Below, one piece after another: positions 24,325-32,450 of a stretch of 64,000 nucleotides of DNA (position 1 is the stretch's first letter; each line of letters starts with the position of its first letter). A program made the translations under genes and the position numbers. This DNA comes from Microlunatus sagamiharensis (GTDB taxonomy: Bacteria > Actinomycetota > Actinomycetes > Propionibacteriales > Propionibacteriaceae), in NCBI RefSeq assembly GCF_900105785.1, contig NZ_LT629799.1, positions 2,418,001-2,482,000 on the forward strand, given 5' to 3'. Under the pieces are notes generated by a model. The model searched no databases, had not been told where the DNA came from, and saw only the letters and a list, made by a program, of their open reading frames with translations.

Positions 24325-24957
24325 TCAGGCCGCGTAGGCCCGGATGAGCTCGATCATCGAGTCCAGCGCCGCCTCGAGCGGCACCGTGGTGCGACGCGTC
24401 TGGGTGAGGAGCAGCCCTCCCTGCAGCGCCGCGAGCAGCGCCAGGGCGAGACGGTCGGTGTCGGTGTCCGGACGCAGGAGGCCCCGGTCCCGCATCGTCG
24501 CCAGCCCGGAGCGCAGCGGCGCCTCCCACTGCTCGAACCCGGCGACCAGGTCGGCCCTCGCCTGCGGGTCCTCGTCGGCGACCTCCGCGGCGATCGAGCC
24601 GATCGGGCACCCGCCGACGCAGTGCCGTGACCGCTGAAGGGTGACGAGCCGGTCGCGCCACCGCAGCAGCGCCTCGAAGGTGTCGAGGGAGTCGAGCTCG
24701 GGCCGCTGCGCGGCGAGGACCGCCTCCGTCTGGTGCGCGATGACCGCCCGCATGAGGGTCTGCTTGTCGCCGAAGTAGTGGTAGAGCTGCGACGCGCTGA
24801 CGCCTGCCTCGCGCTGGATGTCCTCCACCCCCGTGCGCGTGACGCCGTGGGCGAAGACCAACGACGAGGCGGCGTCGACGATCCGCGCGCGCGTCGCCTC
24901 CCCCTTGGCCGTGAGCCGGCGGGTGGAGCCGGGGGTCGAGGTGGTCGTGGCGCTCAT
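24325..24957 (-). CDS. TetR/AcrR-family regulator
   Basis: 210 residues. The helix-turn-helix is RIVDAASSLVFAHGVTRTGVEDIQREAGVSASQLYHYFGDKQTL near residues 25-68. The C-terminal domain contains SRHCVGGCPIGSIAAEVADEDP, the CxxGCP(I/L)G pattern seen in regulators of this subgroup near SDR or reductase genes; the cysteines may sense electrophiles, which is inference. It is divergent from the SDR at 25045, with a large dyad in the gap as the likely operator, and convergent with the SDR at 23558. Confidence 0.9.
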   Translation of the reverse strand: MSATTTSTPGSTRRLTAKGEATRARIVDAASSLVFAHGVTRTGVEDIQREAGVSASQLYHYFGDKQTLMRAVIAHQTEAVLAAQRPELDSLDTFEALLRWRDRLVTLQRSRHCVGGCPIGSIAAEVADEDPQARADLVAGFEQWEAPLRSGLATMRDRGLLRPDTDTDRLALALLAALQGGLLLTQTRRTTVPLEAALDSMIELIRAYAA

Positions 24958-24977
24958 GCTGCGAGCCTAGCTGATTT

Positions 24978-25026
24978 TGGAGTGGTGTATCCAGAAACTT
25001 CGGGTCATTCTGGTGCGACCACTCCA
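24978..25026. promoter_or_regulatory. Large dyad between TetR and SDR genes, putative operator
   Basis: Arms 24978-24996 and 25008-25026 match at 15 of 19 positions: outer TGGAGTGGT/ACCACTCCA and inner CCAGAA/TTCTGG are perfect, separated by an 11-bp centre. It sits 20 bp from the TetR start and 18 bp from the SDR start. Confidence 0.6.
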
Positions 25027-25044
25027 TTCGAGGGAAGGAACCTC

Positions 25045-25794
25045 ATGACCACCGACCTCACCGGCCAGACCGCGCTCGTCACCGGCGCCACCAGCGGCAT
25101 CGGGCGCGCCGTCGCGCTCACCCTCGCCGCCCGCGGCGCCCACGTCGTCGTCTCCGGCCGGGATGCCGCGCGCGGCGACGCGACGGTCGCCGACATCCGG
25201 GCCGCAGGGGGGCGGGCCGACTTCGTCGCCGCCGACCTCGTGGACGCCTCGAGCGCCCGCGCGCTCGCCGACCGGGCGACCGAGCTGGGCGACGGCCACG
25301 TGGACGTGCTCGTGAACTGCGCCGGCATCTTTCCCTTCGGCCCGACGGCCCAGACGACGCCCGAGGACGTCGAGCGCGTCCTGGCCGTCAACGTCACCGC
25401 GCCGTACTTCCTCGTCGCCGCCCTCGCGCCGGCCATGGCCGACCGCGGCCAGGGGGCGGTCGTGAACGTGACGACGATGGTGGCGGAGTTCGGCGCGGCG
25501 GGCATGGGCCTCTACGGCGCCAGCAAGGCAGCGCTGGTCCTGCTCACCAAGTCCTGGGCCGCGGAGTTCGGCCCGGCCGGCGTACGGGTCAACGCCGTCA
25601 GCCCCGGCCCGACCCGCACCGAGGGCACGGCGGCCATGGGCGAGGCTCTCGACCAGCTCGCCGCAGCCGGACCGGCCGGACGCCCCGGTCAGCCGGAGGA
25701 GGTCGCCGAGGCGATCGCCTTCCTCGTCAGCGACGCGGCGAGCTTCGTGCACGGCGCCGTGCTGCCGGTCGACGGGGGACGCATCGCGGTCTGA
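25045..25794 (+). CDS. Short-chain dehydrogenase/reductase, TetR-controlled
   Basis: 249 residues. Motifs: VTGATSGIGRAVA, SGRDAARG after beta-2 (Arg suggests NADP), VNCAGIFPFG, VNVTTMVAEFG and YGASKAALVLLTK as catalytic Ser and Tyr-x3-Lys, SPGPTRTEG, and PVDGGRIAV at the end. ATG 25045 has AAGGAA 5 nt upstream. It is the single target of the divergent TetR at 24325-24957. Physiological substrate unknown. Confidence 0.92.
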   Translation: MTTDLTGQTALVTGATSGIGRAVALTLAARGAHVVVSGRDAARGDATVADIRAAGGRADFVAADLVDASSARALADRATELGDGHVDVLVNCAGIFPFGPTAQTTPEDVERVLAVNVTAPYFLVAALAPAMADRGQGAVVNVTTMVAEFGAAGMGLYGASKAALVLLTKSWAAEFGPAGVRVNAVSPGPTRTEGTAAMGEALDQLAAAGPAGRPGQPEEVAEAIAFLVSDAASFVHGAVLPVDGGRIAV

Positions 25795-25838
25795 GGGCCC
25801 GGTCGCCACCGCCCGGCCGGGTCGCCCGACCCGGCCGG

Positions 25839-26546
25839 TCAGGTGCCCGGCACGACCGACGCCCGGCGGGTGACGCCGAGCCGGGCGGCCACCCGTCGCG
25901 CGACGACGAACGTCACCGCGAAGTGCAGGGCGAACGTGAGGTTGGCCCCCACCTGCACGGCGGCCAGGGCGGCCGGCTCGTCGGCGCGGTAGAACGCGAC
26001 CCGGACGACGAGGTTGGCCGCCGCGAGGAGCAGCGCGACGAGCGTGCTGACCAGGTAGGTGCGGCGCAGCGCGCGTTGACGCCGCCAGTCCCGGGGTCCG
26101 CCGGCCAGCGGGTTGACCAGCAGCCCCATCAACGGCCGGCCGGCCACCAGGGACACGAGGTGGGCGAGGACGAAGAGCGGCGGGACGACCAACGTGGGCA
26201 GGAAGAAGGCCCGGGCCTCGCCTGCGAGAGCGGCGACCGCCGCGCAGAGCCCGGCGACGACGAGACCGGCCAGCGCCGCGCCCGGGGACTCACGCCGCAG
26301 GAGGCGTACGGCGCAGGCCAGGACCGCGGTGGCCCCCAGGGCGACGAAGGCCGGCCCGAGCCCTGCCGCGGCGTCGGTCGCCACGAAGGCGACGGTCGGC
26401 GCCGCCGCGGCCACCAGCCCGACCCCTCCGCCGACCCGCTCCAGCGCTCGGTCGGCGGCGACCCGGACCGCCCCGCGCTCGACGTGTTCACCCCGCCCGA
26501 GCACCTCGCGCACGACGGCGCTCCAGCCGCCGGCGGGCGCGCTCAT
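25839..26546 (-). CDS. DUF3159-family membrane protein
   Basis: 235 residues with about six hydrophobic segments. The sequence order [38 protein letters not shown] and [19 protein letters not shown] fits the actinobacterial DUF3159 integral membrane family, whose role is unknown. Its ATG overlaps the stop of the upstream SDR by 4 bp, so the two are one operon. The association is unusual because DUF3159 proteins usually sit near housekeeping genes. Confidence 0.75.
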   Translation of the reverse strand: MSAPAGGWSAVVREVLGRGEHVERGAVRVAADRALERVGGGVGLVAAAAPTVAFVATDAAAGLGPAFVALGATAVLACAVRLLRRESPGAALAGLVVAGLCAAVAALAGEARAFFLPTLVVPPLFVLAHLVSLVAGRPLMGLLVNPLAGGPRDWRRQRALRRTYLVSTLVALLLAAANLVVRVAFYRADEPAALAAVQVGANLTFALHFAVTFVVARRVAARLGVTRRASVVPGT

Positions 26547-27484
26547 GCGCCCGCGAAGGAGGTCCGGGTGAGCCGCTCGGAGACGTCCCAGACGCGCCGG
26601 GCCTCCTCCGCGTCGCGCAGCGTCGGGTAGATCGCCTGCTCGGCGGGTCGGCCGCCGAGGTGACCGGGCCCGCTCGGACCGTAGAAGGCGCCGCCGCGGG
26701 CGTCGGCATCGGTCGCGGCCAGCAACGCCGGGAGGCCGGCCGACTCGACGGTGCCGAGCAGGATGCCGCGGCGCGAGAGGGCCTTGATGATGCGACGTCC
26801 TGCCGTCTCCTGGGTCCGGCCCAGCTCCGGACGTGCGGCGAGCAGGTTCGTGGGGGCGACGCCCGGGTGCGAGAGGACGCTCGTGATGCCCCAGCCGTGC
26901 GCCTGGCTGCGGCGGTCGAGCTCCAGGGCGAACAGGCCGAACGCGATCTTCGACTGCGAGTAGGCCTTCATCCCGTCGTACGACCGCTCCCAGTTCAGGT
27001 CGTCCCAGTTGATGCGGCCGCTGCGCGCGGCCACGCTGAGCTGCGACACGACCCGGGCCCGGCCGGCCCGCAGCAGCGGCAGCAGGTGCGCGACGAGCGC
27101 GACGTGGCCGAGGTGGTTGGAGCCGAGCTGCAGCTCGAAGCCGTCCGCGGTCTCCTGACGCTCGGGCGGCGTCATGACCCCGGCGTTGAGGACGAGCAGG
27201 TCGACGGGGTTCCCCTCGCGGTTCAGCGTCTCGCCGAGCGCGGCGAGGGAGGCGAGCGAGGACAGGTCCAGGTCGCGGAGCGACACGTCCGCGTCGGGCG
27301 TGGTGCGGCGGATGGCGGCGAGCGCGGCCTCGCCCTTCGTACGGTTGCGGACGGGCATGACCACCTCGGCGCCGGCGGCCGCGAGACGGCCCGCGATGCG
27401 TAGGCCCATCCCGTCACTGGCGCCGGTGACCACGACGCGTCGGCCGCTCAGGTCGGGAAGGGTGATGTCGATCGTGCGGGGCAT
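26543..27484 (-). CDS. SDR-family oxidoreductase, retinol-dehydrogenase/WW-oxidoreductase-like
   Basis: 313 residues. ATG 27484 is chosen because AGGAG lies 8 nt upstream; an in-frame start 10 codons earlier lacks one. Motifs: [34 protein letters not shown] and [18 protein letters not shown] as Ser and Tyr-x3-Lys, plus the long C-terminal extension [15 protein letters not shown] typical of this larger SDR branch. The beta-2 segment [11 protein letters not shown] suggests NADP. Its partner in the operon is a DUF3159 membrane protein; an XRE/MmyB-type regulator is divergent and may control it. Confidence 0.9.
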   Translation of the reverse strand: MPRTIDITLPDLSGRRVVVTGASDGMGLRIAGRLAAAGAEVVMPVRNRTKGEAALAAIRRTTPDADVSLRDLDLSSLASLAALGETLNREGNPVDLLVLNAGVMTPPERQETADGFELQLGSNHLGHVALVAHLLPLLRAGRARVVSQLSVAARSGRINWDDLNWERSYDGMKAYSQSKIAFGLFALELDRRSQAHGWGITSVLSHPGVAPTNLLAARPELGRTQETAGRRIIKALSRRGILLGTVESAGLPALLAATDADARGGAFYGPSGPGHLGGRPAEQAIYPTLRDAEEARRVWDVSERLTRTSFAGA

Positions 27485-27674
27485 GGCGGGCACTCCTGTC
27501 GGGGTTCGGTGCAACCACCCTCGCCCCGGACAGCCACGCCGTGAAGGACCCGGTCATCCACGGATCGCCGGTCCCAGGGTGGGCGCCACGCCGGGCAGCA
27601 GAGGGGGATCGGCAGGCCGTGGTTCCGAGCGCCCCTCGCAGGTAGACAGGACCTCGAACGACGCTCGGTGAACG

Positions 27675-27701
27675 GGACGAGCAGGACGAGCAGGACGAGA
27701 A
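27675..27701. repeat. 9-bp tandem repeat before the XRE regulator
   Basis: GGACGAGCA is present in two exact copies (27675-27683, 27684-27692) and a third with one change (27693-27701). It ends within the AAGGAG ribosome site of the gene at 27711, so copy number could alter expression. The rest of the 27485-27674 gap shows no clear promoter. Confidence 0.6.
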
Positions 27702-27710
27702 GGAGATGTC

Positions 27711-28553
27711 GTGGCGATCGACCGGGCCGGGCTCGCCGAGTTCCTGCGCCGACGACGCGAGTCGCTGCAGCCCGAGGACGTCGGGCTCCCCCGCGGTCAG
27801 CGGCGGCGGACCAGTGGCCTGCGGCGCGAGGAGGTCGCCTCGCTGTGCCACATGTCCACCGACTACTACTCCCGCATCGAGCGCGAGCGCGGACCCCAGC
27901 CGTCGGAGCAGATGATCGCCTCGATCGCGCAGGGCCTGCACCTCTCGCTGGACGAGCGCGACCACCTGTTCCGCCTCGCCGGCCACCAGGCGCCCTCGCG
28001 CGGGACGACCAGCGAGCACGTCAGCCCCGGCCTGCTGCGCATCCTCGACCGCCTCGAGGACACCCCGGCCGAGGTCGTCACCGAGCTCGGCGAGACGCTG
28101 CGCCAGACGACCCTCGGCGTCGCCCTCGTCGGCGACCTGACCCGCTACACCGGGCCCTCGCGCAGCCTCGGCTACCGCTGGTTCACCGACCTCGGGACCC
28201 GCGCCCGCTACGCCTCGGAGGACCACGCCTTCCTCGGCCGCCTCTTCGCCTCCGGCCTGCGCAGCATCGCGACGCTCCGTGGCCCGGACTCGCGCGCCGC
28301 GCGGTACGCCGAGCTGCTGCTGCCGCAGAGCGAGGAGTTCCGCACCCTGTGGGAGACCCACGAGGTCGGCGTGCGCCCGCACGAGGTCAAGCACTTCGTC
28401 CACCCCGAGCTCGGCGTGCTCGAGCTGACCTGCCAGTCGCTCCTGGACCCCGACCAGTCCCACCGCCTGCTCGTCTACACCGCCGTCCCCGGCAGCGAGA
28501 GCCACGAGAAGCTGCAGCTCCTCTCCGTGATCGGGAGCCAGGCCCTGGCCTGA
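27711..28553 (+). CDS. XRE-family regulator with MmyB-like ligand domain
   Basis: 280 residues. The N-terminus FLRRRRESLQPEDVGLP...RTSGLRREEVASLCHMSTDYYSRIERERG is the helix-turn-helix of the MmyB group. The C-terminal half (EHVSPGLLRILDRL, VALVGDLTRYTGPSRSLGYRWF, HPELGVLELTCQSLLDPDQSHRLLVYTAVPGSES) is the MmyB PAS-like domain, in some relatives a fatty-acid-binding pocket. GTG 27711 has AAGGAG upstream. In actinobacteria these regulators are very often divergent from an SDR gene, as here, and presumably control it. Confidence 0.92.
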   Translation: MAIDRAGLAEFLRRRRESLQPEDVGLPRGQRRRTSGLRREEVASLCHMSTDYYSRIERERGPQPSEQMIASIAQGLHLSLDERDHLFRLAGHQAPSRGTTSEHVSPGLLRILDRLEDTPAEVVTELGETLRQTTLGVALVGDLTRYTGPSRSLGYRWFTDLGTRARYASEDHAFLGRLFASGLRSIATLRGPDSRAARYAELLLPQSEEFRTLWETHEVGVRPHEVKHFVHPELGVLELTCQSLLDPDQSHRLLVYTAVPGSESHEKLQLLSVIGSQALA

Positions 28554-28578
28554 GTCACGCCCGGGCTGACCAGCCCGG

Positions 28579-29490
28579 TCACCGCGCAGGCGCGCCGTCG
28601 CCGGTCAACGCCTCGGCCTCGCGGACCAGCGCGGCCAGGACCGCGGCGACCGTACGCCGCAGGGCCCGCTCGGGCCGGACCAGCGCGTCGACGTGGCGGG
28701 CCAGCGCGAGGTCGCGCAGCGGTCGCAGGACGAGCCCGGGTGCTGCCGGCGCGGTGTGGCGCGGCATCAGCGCCACCCCCGCCCCGGCGGCCACGAGCGC
28801 CGCGACGACCGAGAGCTCGTTCACCCGGTGGGCCATCGTCAGCGACCGCCCGCTCGTCGTCGCGATCGCCTCGAGCGGGGCGAGCAGCGGGAAGCCCTCG
28901 TGGACCGCGACCCAGGGCTCCCGGCTGACCTCCTCCGCGGTGACCTCGGACCGGTGCGCCAGCGGGTGCTCGGCCGGGAGGGCGACGTCCAGCGGTTCGT
29001 GGAGCAGGCGGGTCACCGTGACCGTCCTCGGCCACGGCGGGCTGTGGTCGAGGCGGTGGGCCAGGACGACGTCGTGCTCCGCGCACAGCGCGGGGAAGGC
29101 GGACTGGGCCACGTCGCGCTCGGCGCACTCGACGCCCGGCCCGCCCGCCGCGGCCACCCGGACCAATGCGGGGAAGAAGGCCGCGCCCGCGCTCGAGAAC
29201 GCCGCCACGCGGACCAGACCGCCCGGGTCGGCCAGGAAGTCCTCGACCGCACCCTCGGCGCGGGACAGCGCGGCGGCCACGTCCGCCGCGGCCGCCGCGA
29301 GGGCCTCGCCGGCGTCGGTGAGGACGAGCCGCCGGCCCTGACGCCGCGTCAGCGGGACGCCGACGCCGCGCTGCAGCGCGGCGAGCTGCTGGGACACCGC
29401 CGACGGTGTGATGAACAGCGCCTCGGCGACGGCGGTGACGCTCCCCCGGTCGCCGAGCTCGCGCAGCACCGCGAGCTGGCGTACGTCCAT
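28579..29490 (-). CDS. LysR-family regulator
   Basis: 303 residues. N-terminal winged helix (LAVLRELGDRGSVTAVAEALFITPSAVSQQLAALQRGVGVPLTRR) followed by a substrate-binding domain with LVRVAAFSSAGAAFFPALV and PWVAVHEGF. The ATG is 63 bp from the divergent EamA exporter gene, the common LysR/exporter arrangement. The gap contains GAAC-N8-GTTC (29517-29532), a plausible LysR box. It most likely activates the exporter when a metabolite or toxin is bound. Confidence 0.92.
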   Translation of the reverse strand: MDVRQLAVLRELGDRGSVTAVAEALFITPSAVSQQLAALQRGVGVPLTRRQGRRLVLTDAGEALAAAAADVAAALSRAEGAVEDFLADPGGLVRVAAFSSAGAAFFPALVRVAAAGGPGVECAERDVAQSAFPALCAEHDVVLAHRLDHSPPWPRTVTVTRLLHEPLDVALPAEHPLAHRSEVTAEEVSREPWVAVHEGFPLLAPLEAIATTSGRSLTMAHRVNELSVVAALVAAGAGVALMPRHTAPAAPGLVLRPLRDLALARHVDALVRPERALRRTVAAVLAALVREAEALTGDGAPAR

Positions 29491-29553
29491 GAAGCGACGC
29501 TACAACGACGCTTGACGAACTGGTCATTGTTCTTCATCCGCCGGCCGGTCACG

Positions 29554-30510
29554 GTGGTCCCCGTGCAGCCCCTCCGCCCGCGCCCCGGCCTCGCCACCGA
29601 CCTCGTGCTCATGGGCGTCGCCCTGGTCTGGGGCAGCAGCTACCTCGTGGCCAAGGACCTGACGCTCGCCGCGCCGGTCCTCGTCGTCCTCGCGCTGCGC
29701 TACGTGATCTCCGCCGTCGCGCTCGGGCTGGTCTGCCGCGGCACCCGTACGCCGCTCCCCCGCCGCCCGGAGCTCGCCGCGGGAGTCCTGCTCGGGCTCA
29801 CGCAGGCGGCGGTGCTGACGCTGGAGACGTTCGGGGTGTCGGGGACGACGGCCACCAACGCCGGGCTGATCATCAGCCTGACCGTGGTCCTCACGCCGCT
29901 GCTCGACGGGGTCTGGCGCCGCTCCCGGATGCCCGCGCCCTTCTTCGCCGCGACCGCGCTCGCCGTCGTGGGCGTGGCCCTGCTCGTGTCCGGCGACGGG
30001 TTCCGTGCGCCCGGCTGGGGAGACGGGCTGATGCTCGCCGCCGCCGTCGTCCGCGCGGTGCACGTGAGCCTCATCGGCCGCCTCACCGCCGGCCGTTCCT
30101 CCAACTCGCTGGCGCTCACGGCGGTGCAGGCCGCCGTCGGTGCGGTGGCCCTCTCCGCGGCGGCCGCCCCGGCGCTCGGCACCGCCGTCCCCCGCCTGCC
30201 GCTGTCGGCCTGGGCGCAGCTCGTCTACCTCGCGCTGGCCTGCACCGTGTTCGCCTTCCTGGCCCAGACCTGGGCGATCCGGCGCACCTCGCCGAGCCGG
30301 GCGAGCCTGCTGATGGGCACCGAACCGGTCTGGGCCGTCCTCGTCGGCGTCAGCCTGGGCGGCGAGCGCCTGACCCTCGTGGCCGCGGTCGGCGCGGTCC
30401 TGGTCGTCGCGGCCACCTACTACGGCCAGCACGTCGAGCGGGTCCACCGGCTCGGCTCGGTCGCACTGCCCGAACCGGCCGAGGCGGCGCGTCGGCTGAC
30501 GTCCGCTTGA
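29554..30510 (+). CDS. EamA/DMT-family exporter
   Basis: About 318 residues with ten predicted membrane helices in two EamA repeats (LVLMGVALVWGSSYLVAKD and GLMLAAAVVRAVHVSLIGRL start the halves). The signature LMGTEPVWAVLVGVSLGGERLT ends the second repeat. Candidate starts are GTG 29554, GTG 29563 and an upstream TTG 29527; none has a clear ribosome site, and 29554 is provisional. It would export a small metabolite such as an amino acid or purine. Control by the divergent LysR is inferred. Confidence 0.88.
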   Translation: MVPVQPLRPRPGLATDLVLMGVALVWGSSYLVAKDLTLAAPVLVVLALRYVISAVALGLVCRGTRTPLPRRPELAAGVLLGLTQAAVLTLETFGVSGTTATNAGLIISLTVVLTPLLDGVWRRSRMPAPFFAATALAVVGVALLVSGDGFRAPGWGDGLMLAAAVVRAVHVSLIGRLTAGRSSNSLALTAVQAAVGAVALSAAAAPALGTAVPRLPLSAWAQLVYLALACTVFAFLAQTWAIRRTSPSRASLLMGTEPVWAVLVGVSLGGERLTLVAAVGAVLVVAATYYGQHVERVHRLGSVALPEPAEAARRLTSA

Positions 30511-30540
30511 TGTTCGCGTCGCAGGGGCGCCCCGTCGCTA

Positions 30541-30562
30541 ATCACTTAACGGCATAAGTGAT
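30541..30562. terminator. AT-rich dyad between convergent exporter and SDR genes
   Basis: ATCACTTA (30541-30548) and TAAGTGAT (30555-30562) flank a 6-nt loop. The low GC content is out of character for the region. It may be a bidirectional terminator; there is no T-run. Confidence 0.45.
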
Positions 30563-30609
30563 GAGCGAAGGCGGCGAGGCTCTCGTCTGCGCATCGAGTC
30601 GCAGCCGAG

Positions 30610-31335
30610 CTAGACCAGCGTGTACCCGCCGTCCATCAGCAGCTCGCTGCCGCAGAAGTAGCCGGCCTCGTCGGACAGCAGGAAGGCGACCGTGGCCGCG
30701 ACGTCCTCGGGCGCGCCCATCCGGCGCTGCGGCGTGTGCGCGAACCACTGCTCGAACTGGTGGGTCTTGCGCGCCAGCAGCTCGGTGGCGATGTAGCCCG
30801 GCGCGACCGCGTTCACCCGCACGCCGCGGTCGGCCCACTCCGCGGCGAGCGAGCGGACGAGCGCCGACACCCCGGCCTTGGAGGCGTTGTACGCGCACTG
30901 GCGCTGCGGGGTGTTGACGGTGTGGTTGCCGCTCATCGAGCTGATCGCCACGCACGACCCCGAGCCCTGCTCGAGCATGATCCGGCCCGCGCTGGTGAGG
31001 GTGTGGAAGACGCCGGTGAGGTTGACCGCGAGCACGGCGCCGAACTGCGCCGAGCTCATCGATTCCGCCGCGACGTCGTCCTCGACGATGCCCGCCCCGG
31101 CGACGACCGCGTCGAGACGGCCCTCCTGCTGCCGGACGTGCGCGAAGCCCTGCTCGACCGAGTCGGCGTCGGTGACGTCGACGGCGACGGCGACGCCGTT
31201 CGGTCCCTCCGGCTGCCGCAGGTCCATCGCCCAGACGCTCGCCCCGTCGCGGCGCAGCCGCTCGCAGACCGCCTGGCCGATCCCGCCGGCCGCGCCGGTG
31301 ACGGCGACGACCCTGCCCTCCTGCGAGGTGCTCAT
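30610..31335 (-). CDS. Short-chain dehydrogenase, probable sugar or polyol dehydrogenase
   Basis: 241 residues. Motifs: VTGAAGGIGQAV, MDLRQPEG after beta-2 (Asp suggests NAD), VVAGAGIVEDD in place of the usual NNAG, SSMSGNHTVNTPQRQCAYNASKAG as Ser and Tyr-x3-Lys, and LLMDGGYTLV. ATG 31335 is 10 bp after the permease stop, so it is the last gene of the GntR-ABC operon. The SxSGxxxNxPQxQxAYNASKA pattern recalls the xylitol, arabinitol and sorbose reductase group. Oxidation of an imported polyol or reduction of a ketose is therefore likely; direction and substrate are inferred. Confidence 0.9.
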   Translation of the reverse strand: MSTSQEGRVVAVTGAAGGIGQAVCERLRRDGASVWAMDLRQPEGPNGVAVAVDVTDADSVEQGFAHVRQQEGRLDAVVAGAGIVEDDVAAESMSSAQFGAVLAVNLTGVFHTLTSAGRIMLEQGSGSCVAISSMSGNHTVNTPQRQCAYNASKAGVSALVRSLAAEWADRGVRVNAVAPGYIATELLARKTHQFEQWFAHTPQRRMGAPEDVAATVAFLLSDEAGYFCGSELLMDGGYTLV

Positions 31336-31345
31336 GCCCCGCCCC

Positions 31346-32356
31346 TCAGTGCCGGGTCTGGCGACGGCGGACGCGGACGGCGTCCACGACCACGGCGAGG
31401 AAGATCATCACGCCGCCGGCCATCGCCACGTAGTAGGCGGAGATGTTCGTCAGCTGCAGACCGACCTGGACGATGGTCAGCAGCAGGACGCCGCCGAGCA
31501 TGCCGAGGACGCGACCGCGCCCGCCGGTCAGCGACACCCCGCCGATCACCGGGGCGGCGACGGCGTAGAGCAGCAGGTCGGAGCCCATCGTCGAGTTGAC
31601 CCCGGAGAGGTAGGAGGTCGCGAGCCAGCCCGCGGCGCCGGCCAGCAGCCCGCCGAGGGTGTAGGTGCCGATGACGAGCCGGTCGGTGTTGATGCCGGCG
31701 GCATACGCGGCCCGGCGGTTGCCGCCGGTGGCGTACACCTTGCGGCCCCAGGGCGTGCGGTAGAGCACGACGGCGATGACGACGAAGAGCAGGACGAGCG
31801 CGAGCGGCATGATCGGCCAGCCGAGGAGCTGGCCCTGCCCGATCCAGGTGTAGCCCGTGTCGGAGATCGTGATCGTGCGGCCCTTGGTCACCGCGAGCAC
31901 CGCTCCGCCGAGCACGAGGCCCATGGCGAGGGTCTCGATCAAGGACGTCATGCGCAGCTTGGCGATGCAGAAGCCGTTGATCAGGCCGATGACCGCGCCG
32001 ATCGCGAGGACGACGAGGATCGCGACGCCGCCGGGCAGCCCACGCTCCATGAGCGTGGCGCCGATCGCGCCGCTGAAGCCGAGGATGCCGACGACCGACA
32101 GGTCGATCTCGCCCAGCAGCATGGCCAGCGCGATGGCGACGGCGAGGAAGCCGAGCGTCGTGGTCTGGACCAGGATGTTCTGGAAGTTGGCCAGGCTCAG
32201 GAAGAACGGGTTGAGGGCCGTGGCGAGCAGGACGAAGACGACGAGCAGCAGCCAGACGATGTTGTCGAGCGCGAGGTCGGCCCAGCGGCCGCGGCCGCGC
32301 AGGGTCGCGGTCGGCGTCTCGGCTCCTGCCGCCGGAGCGGTCTGAAGGGTGGTCAC
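31346..32356 (-). CDS. Ribose-type (RbsC) sugar ABC transporter permease
   Basis: 336 residues with about nine membrane segments. The conserved LNPFFLSLANFQNILVQTT, GEIDLSVVGILGFSGAIGA and GGNRRAAYAAGIN (the cytoplasmic loop contacting the ATPase) are typical of the CUT2 family. GTG 32356 has AGGGAG upstream. It pairs with the ATPase and binding protein upstream in the operon to import a monosaccharide or polyol. The gap before it contains a 9-bp tandem repeat. Confidence 0.93.
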   Translation of the reverse strand: MTTLQTAPAAGAETPTATLRGRGRWADLALDNIVWLLLVVFVLLATALNPFFLSLANFQNILVQTTTLGFLAVAIALAMLLGEIDLSVVGILGFSGAIGATLMERGLPGGVAILVVLAIGAVIGLINGFCIAKLRMTSLIETLAMGLVLGGAVLAVTKGRTITISDTGYTWIGQGQLLGWPIMPLALVLLFVVIAVVLYRTPWGRKVYATGGNRRAAYAAGINTDRLVIGTYTLGGLLAGAAGWLATSYLSGVNSTMGSDLLLYAVAAPVIGGVSLTGGRGRVLGMLGGVLLLTIVQVGLQLTNISAYYVAMAGGVMIFLAVVVDAVRVRRRQTRH

Positions 32357-32373
32357 GATGGTCTCCCTGGTGA

Positions 32374-32400
32374 GGGCGGAACGGGCGGAACGGGCGGGAC
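32374..32400. repeat. 9-bp tandem repeat upstream of the RbsC-type permease
   Basis: GGGCGGAAC occurs at 32374-32382 and 32383-32391, then as GGGCGGGAC at 32392-32400. It lies 17 bp upstream of the GTG start in a 94-bp gap within the ABC operon. Confidence 0.6.
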
Positions 32401-32450
32401 GGGGTCGAGCAGGGCGGCCGGGTTCGCGCCGGGTGGCGCGCTGCGGCCGG

